This document shows positions 13,680 to 16,166 of a stretch of 16,166 bases of DNA, piece by piece (within the stretch, counting starts at the first letter, position 1; every line of letters begins with the position of its first letter). The stretch is from an uncultured Burkholderiaceae bacterium (lineage in GTDB: Bacteria > Pseudomonadota > Gammaproteobacteria > Burkholderiales > Burkholderiaceae), in NCBI GenBank assembly GCA_937862845.1, contig CALMCK010000214.1, positions 1 through 16,166 of the forward strand. Reading direction: 5' to 3'. Both the position numbers and the translations under genes were made by a program. The notes below the pieces were generated by a model that was given only the letters and a program-made list of their open reading frames with translations, was not told the DNA's origin and searched no databases.

Positions 13680-14633
13680 ATGGAAGCGATCGACACAAAA
13701 GTCGAGCTGCAAGCGCAAATTGCATGGCTGTACTACATCGGTAATTTAACCCAGCAAGACATCGCCAAAAAACTCGGGATGTCACGCCCGACGGTGCAAC
13801 GGTTTTTAAACTTGGCCATTGAGAACGGCATTGTGCAGGTGAAAATCGACCACACCGCCACAACCTGCATGGATTTGGCGAAGCGTTTGAAAGATCGATT
13901 TCACCTCGCCGAGTGCGAAGTTGCGCCTGTGGACGAGGCCACCGTTGGGCAAGTAGACCGCTTGATTGCCATGAGTTCTGGGCGGTTTTTAGAGCAAACT
14001 TTGCGCGCCATAGGCATACATGGCATCGCGCTGGGGACGGGTCGTGCGATACGCTCGATGTGTCACGGCGTCTCGCGCCACCACCTCAAGAATTTTAAAG
14101 TGGTGTCGTTGGCTGGGACGGTGGCGTCCGATGGCTCATTCAATCGCTACGACGCCAGTTTAAGTTTGGCGGAAAAAACCGATGGTAAGTATTTCATTCT
14201 GTCGATTCCGCTGGTCGCCGAAGACGTGCATGATCGTGAGTATTGGTATGCCTCGCGCACCTACACGCGCCAGTTGAGCAACTATGCAGATTGCCACACT
14301 GCCTTTATTGGTGTGGGCTGGGTGGGTGAGGATTGCTCTTTGGTGCAGGATGGCTTTATTGACAATGCGGCGGCGAGGCAACTGGTCGAGCAAGGCGCAG
14401 TCTGCGATGTGCTCGGCTGGGTGCTCGATGGAGAGGGTCGTTTGTTGAATCAACCCATTAACGACTGCATCACCAGTTTTAAACAAAGTATTTTAGCGCA
14501 ACGGCCTGTCATCGGCGTTGCGGGTGGCGTTCACAAACACGCCGCCATTCTCGCCGCACTGCGCGGCGGCTGGCTCAAAGGTTTGATTACGGATCAGCAC
14601 ACGGCAGAGTTTTTATTGAATTCCAAAACATAG
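13680..14633 (+). CDS. Sugar-binding transcriptional regulator, SorC/DeoR type
   Basis: This 317-residue DNA-binding protein probably controls this operon in response to the polyol or a phosphorylated product. An N-terminal helix-turn-helix is seen at about 22-43 (LTQQDIAKKLGMSRPTVQRF). A C-terminal sugar-binding domain (PF04198 type) has LGTGRAIRSM, VVSLAGTVASDGSFNRYD and the closing GGVHKHAAILAALRGGWLKG. ATG 13680 has AGGAG (13668-13672) at 7 nt. An upstream ATG at 13644 would add 12 residues and lies inside the hairpin region. The gene sits between transporter and dehydrogenase genes, so it would be co-expressed with them. Its stop TAG is the first three bases of a palindromic repeat. Repressor versus activator cannot be told. 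Confidence 0.88.
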   Translation: MEAIDTKVELQAQIAWLYYIGNLTQQDIAKKLGMSRPTVQRFLNLAIENGIVQVKIDHTATTCMDLAKRLKDRFHLAECEVAPVDEATVGQVDRLIAMSSGRFLEQTLRAIGIHGIALGTGRAIRSMCHGVSRHHLKNFKVVSLAGTVASDGSFNRYDASLSLAEKTDGKYFILSIPLVAEDVHDREYWYASRTYTRQLSNYADCHTAFIGVGWVGEDCSLVQDGFIDNAAARQLVEQGAVCDVLGWVLDGEGRLLNQPINDCITSFKQSILAQRPVIGVAGGVHKHAAILAALRGGWLKGLITDQHTAEFLLNSKT

Positions 14634-14650
14634 GTGGGCGATGCCCATCT
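14631..14650. repeat. Third copy of the GTGGGCGATGCCCAC palindromic repeat
   Basis: The stretch forms an 8-bp stem (one G-U) around a GAT loop and matches the core of the copies at 12391-12412 and 12450-12471. It supplies the TAG stop of the regulator gene and ends 22 nt before the dehydrogenase ATG. Confidence 0.75.
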
Positions 14651-14672
14651 TTATTGTAGAAAAGAGGGCATC

Positions 14673-16073
14673 ATGACCACCACAACTTCCCAGCCACGTA
14701 TTATGTTGCATTTGGGCTTGGGCTCATTTCACAGAGCACATCAAGCCGTTTACATCCAAAACCTCATCGATAGCGGTGATGAGACGTGGGTGTTGGCGGG
14801 CGGTAATCTGCGCGCTGACATGCTCGATTTAATCGACGCGTTGCAAAAACAAAATGGCGCATACACACTTGAAACTGTCTCTCCCAGCGGCGAACACTTT
14901 TACCAAACGATTGACGCGATTCGCCACATCATTCCTTTTGACGAGCAGCTGAGCGGCTTGGTTGCCATGGGCGCCTCGGCCAATACAGGTATCATCTCAT
15001 TCACCGTCACTGAGGCGGGCTACTACCTTGATGACAAAGACCAGCTCGATTTTAGTTTTAGCGATCTCACAGCAGACCTGAATCGTGTGAAAACAGGCGC
15101 TGTCGGCTACTCAATATACGGCGCTTTGGTCACGATTTTACGCGCGCGGATTGCTGCGGGCGCAGGTCCTGTGACATTGCTCAACTGTGATAATTTACGC
15201 CACAACGGCCGTCGTTTTCGTTATGGCCTATTGCAGTTTATTGATCAAATTAACGACACCGCACTCAAAGCATGGGTGGAGGCCAACACCACTTGCCCAA
15301 ATGATATGGTTGACCGCATCACACCGCGCCCGACCGATGTCGTGCGTCAATCGATTAAAGCGGCCACTGGCGTGGACGACCCTGCTGCGCTCATGGGCGA
15401 GCGATTCATCCAGTGGGTGATTGAAGAAAACTTTATCGCAGGTCGCCCCGCATGGGAAAAAGTCGGCGTCGAAATGGTCGAGTCTGTCACGCCATACGAA
15501 GAAGCAAAAATCCGCATCCTCAACGCCAGCCACAGTTGCTTTGCATGGGCTGGCACACTCAAAGGCTACAGTTACATTCACGAAGGCACGCAAGACCCTG
15601 CCATCCGCCAACTCGCCTATGATTACGTGACTCATGACGTTATGCCGTGTTTGTCGCCATCGCCATTGGATTTGGCGGCATACCGCGACATTGTGTTGGA
15701 GCGTTTTTCAAATGAAGCGATTTGCGACACGAACCAACGCGTCGCCATGGATGGCTTTTCTAAAATCCCAGGTTACATCGTACCGACTTTCCGAGACTGC
15801 ATTGCTGCAGGCAGGGCATTTGACCATGTCGCCGTGCTGCCAGCGCTTTTTCTCACGTATTTGCAACGTTGGCACCAAGGTCAAATCGCTTATGAGTACC
15901 AAGATCAGGCCATGAACCCAGCGGCTGCACACGCCATCTGTGACGCCGATGATGTGGTGGCGGCATTCTGTGCGGATGTCAACTTATGGGGTGGTTTGGC
16001 TAATGATACGCAACTCGTCGCGACCATGCGACGAGCTTATGAAGCCGTACAGGTGTTTAATACCGCAGCTTAG
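14673..16073 (+). CDS. dalD: Long-chain polyol dehydrogenase, probably D-arabinitol 4-dehydrogenase
   Basis: The product has 466 residues in the NAD-dependent mannitol dehydrogenase family. D-arabinitol 4-dehydrogenase oxidises D-arabinitol to D-xylulose in the cytoplasm. The N-terminal nucleotide-binding motif is LHLGLGSFHRAHQA (12-25). NCDNLRHNG (171-179) and NTTCPNDMVDRITPRP (205-220) follow. The catalytic Lys-Asn-His set lies in EAKIRILNASHS as Lys279, Asn284 and His287. VEMVESVTPYEEAKI and DTNQRVAMDGFSKIPGY fit, from memory, Klebsiella DalD better than mannitol 2-dehydrogenase (MtlK), though broad polyol specificity is possible. ATG 14673 has GAGG 5 nt upstream; an earlier GTG at 14634 lies inside the palindromic repeat. 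Confidence 0.85.
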   Translation: MTTTTSQPRIMLHLGLGSFHRAHQAVYIQNLIDSGDETWVLAGGNLRADMLDLIDALQKQNGAYTLETVSPSGEHFYQTIDAIRHIIPFDEQLSGLVAMGASANTGIISFTVTEAGYYLDDKDQLDFSFSDLTADLNRVKTGAVGYSIYGALVTILRARIAAGAGPVTLLNCDNLRHNGRRFRYGLLQFIDQINDTALKAWVEANTTCPNDMVDRITPRPTDVVRQSIKAATGVDDPAALMGERFIQWVIEENFIAGRPAWEKVGVEMVESVTPYEEAKIRILNASHSCFAWAGTLKGYSYIHEGTQDPAIRQLAYDYVTHDVMPCLSPSPLDLAAYRDIVLERFSNEAICDTNQRVAMDGFSKIPGYIVPTFRDCIAAGRAFDHVAVLPALFLTYLQRWHQGQIAYEYQDQAMNPAAAHAICDADDVVAAFCADVNLWGGLANDTQLVATMRRAYEAVQVFNTAA

Positions 16074-16156
16074 TTGAATGCACATTTGTTGAGCCACAGT
16101 GGACGGCATGCTTGGTGAATTCAAGCACGAAGTGCAACGCTGTTAAAAAGACTTGC

Positions 16157-16161
16157 AGGAG
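16157..16161 (+). promoter_or_regulatory. Shine-Dalgarno of a gene starting just beyond the right edge
   Basis: AGGAG followed by AAATA ends the window, the right spacing for a start codon at about 16167-16170. The 93 nt after the dehydrogenase stop also hold a small stem TGCTTG/CAAGCA (16109-16114 / 16122-16127). The next gene in the same operon could be a ketose (xylulose-type) kinase, but nothing of it is visible. Confidence 0.5.
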
Positions 16162-16166
16162 AAATA

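Noticed and set aside
14634..14672. N-terminal extension of the dehydrogenase from a GTG inside the repeat
   Set aside because: It has no Shine-Dalgarno, the codons are repeat sequence, and the ATG at 14673 has GAGG at proper spacing.

Overview
This 16.2 kb window looks like chromosomal DNA from a Gram-negative proteobacterium, most likely a betaproteobacterium of the Burkholderiales with only moderate GC content. The grounds are an outer-membrane Tol-Pal system, the rlmH-maf-rng neighbourhood (familiar to me from Burkholderia/Ralstonia-type genomes), and polyol ABC-transport proteins resembling those of Burkholderia. The assignment is inference from remembered family sequences; no search was run.

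Left part, 1-7857, all on the minus strand. Read in the direction of transcription the order is tolQ-tolR-tolA-tolB-pal-cpoB, then a YkuD-type L,D-transpeptidase lipoprotein, rlmH, maf and rng. Most gaps are -4 to 21 nt. The three gaps above 50 nt (tolB-pal, pal-cpoB, maf-rng) each hold an inverted repeat without a following U run. The first six genes build the trans-envelope Tol-Pal machine and its periplasmic coordinator CpoB. The last three genes are housekeeping: 23S rRNA m3Psi methylation, nucleotide sanitation and RNase G. A 15-T run and a possible start of a further minus-strand gene lie at 1-44.

Centre, 7858-8348. This is a 491-bp AT-rich divergent intergenic region. It holds a perfect TATAAT box for the tol operon, a helically phased A-tract array, and several inverted repeats that are candidate operators for the rightward operon.

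Right part, 8349-16073, all on the plus strand. This is a polyol uptake and oxidation operon: substrate-binding lipoprotein, two MalF/MalG-type permeases, a HAD phosphatase, a MalK/UgpC-type ATPase, a SorC/DeoR-type sugar-sensing regulator, and a long-chain polyol dehydrogenase that best resembles D-arabinitol 4-dehydrogenase. A Shine-Dalgarno sequence at the very right edge shows that at least one more gene follows. Together the genes would import a polyol (D-arabinitol, perhaps also mannitol or sorbitol) and oxidise it to a ketose (D-xylulose from D-arabinitol). A kinase would still be needed and is not in this window.

The most notable observations are these. (i) The TolA transmembrane helix carries Asn where the family normally has a conserved His. 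(ii) A palindromic repeat of the GTAGGGTGGGC..GCCCACCCTAC type occurs three times in the polyol operon and supplies the stop codons of two genes. (iii) The substrate-binding protein is a predicted lipoprotein. (iv) There are strong hairpins, one terminator-like, between the binding protein and the first permease. I saw no CRISPR array, RNA gene, transposase or phage gene, and no clear new multi-gene system.
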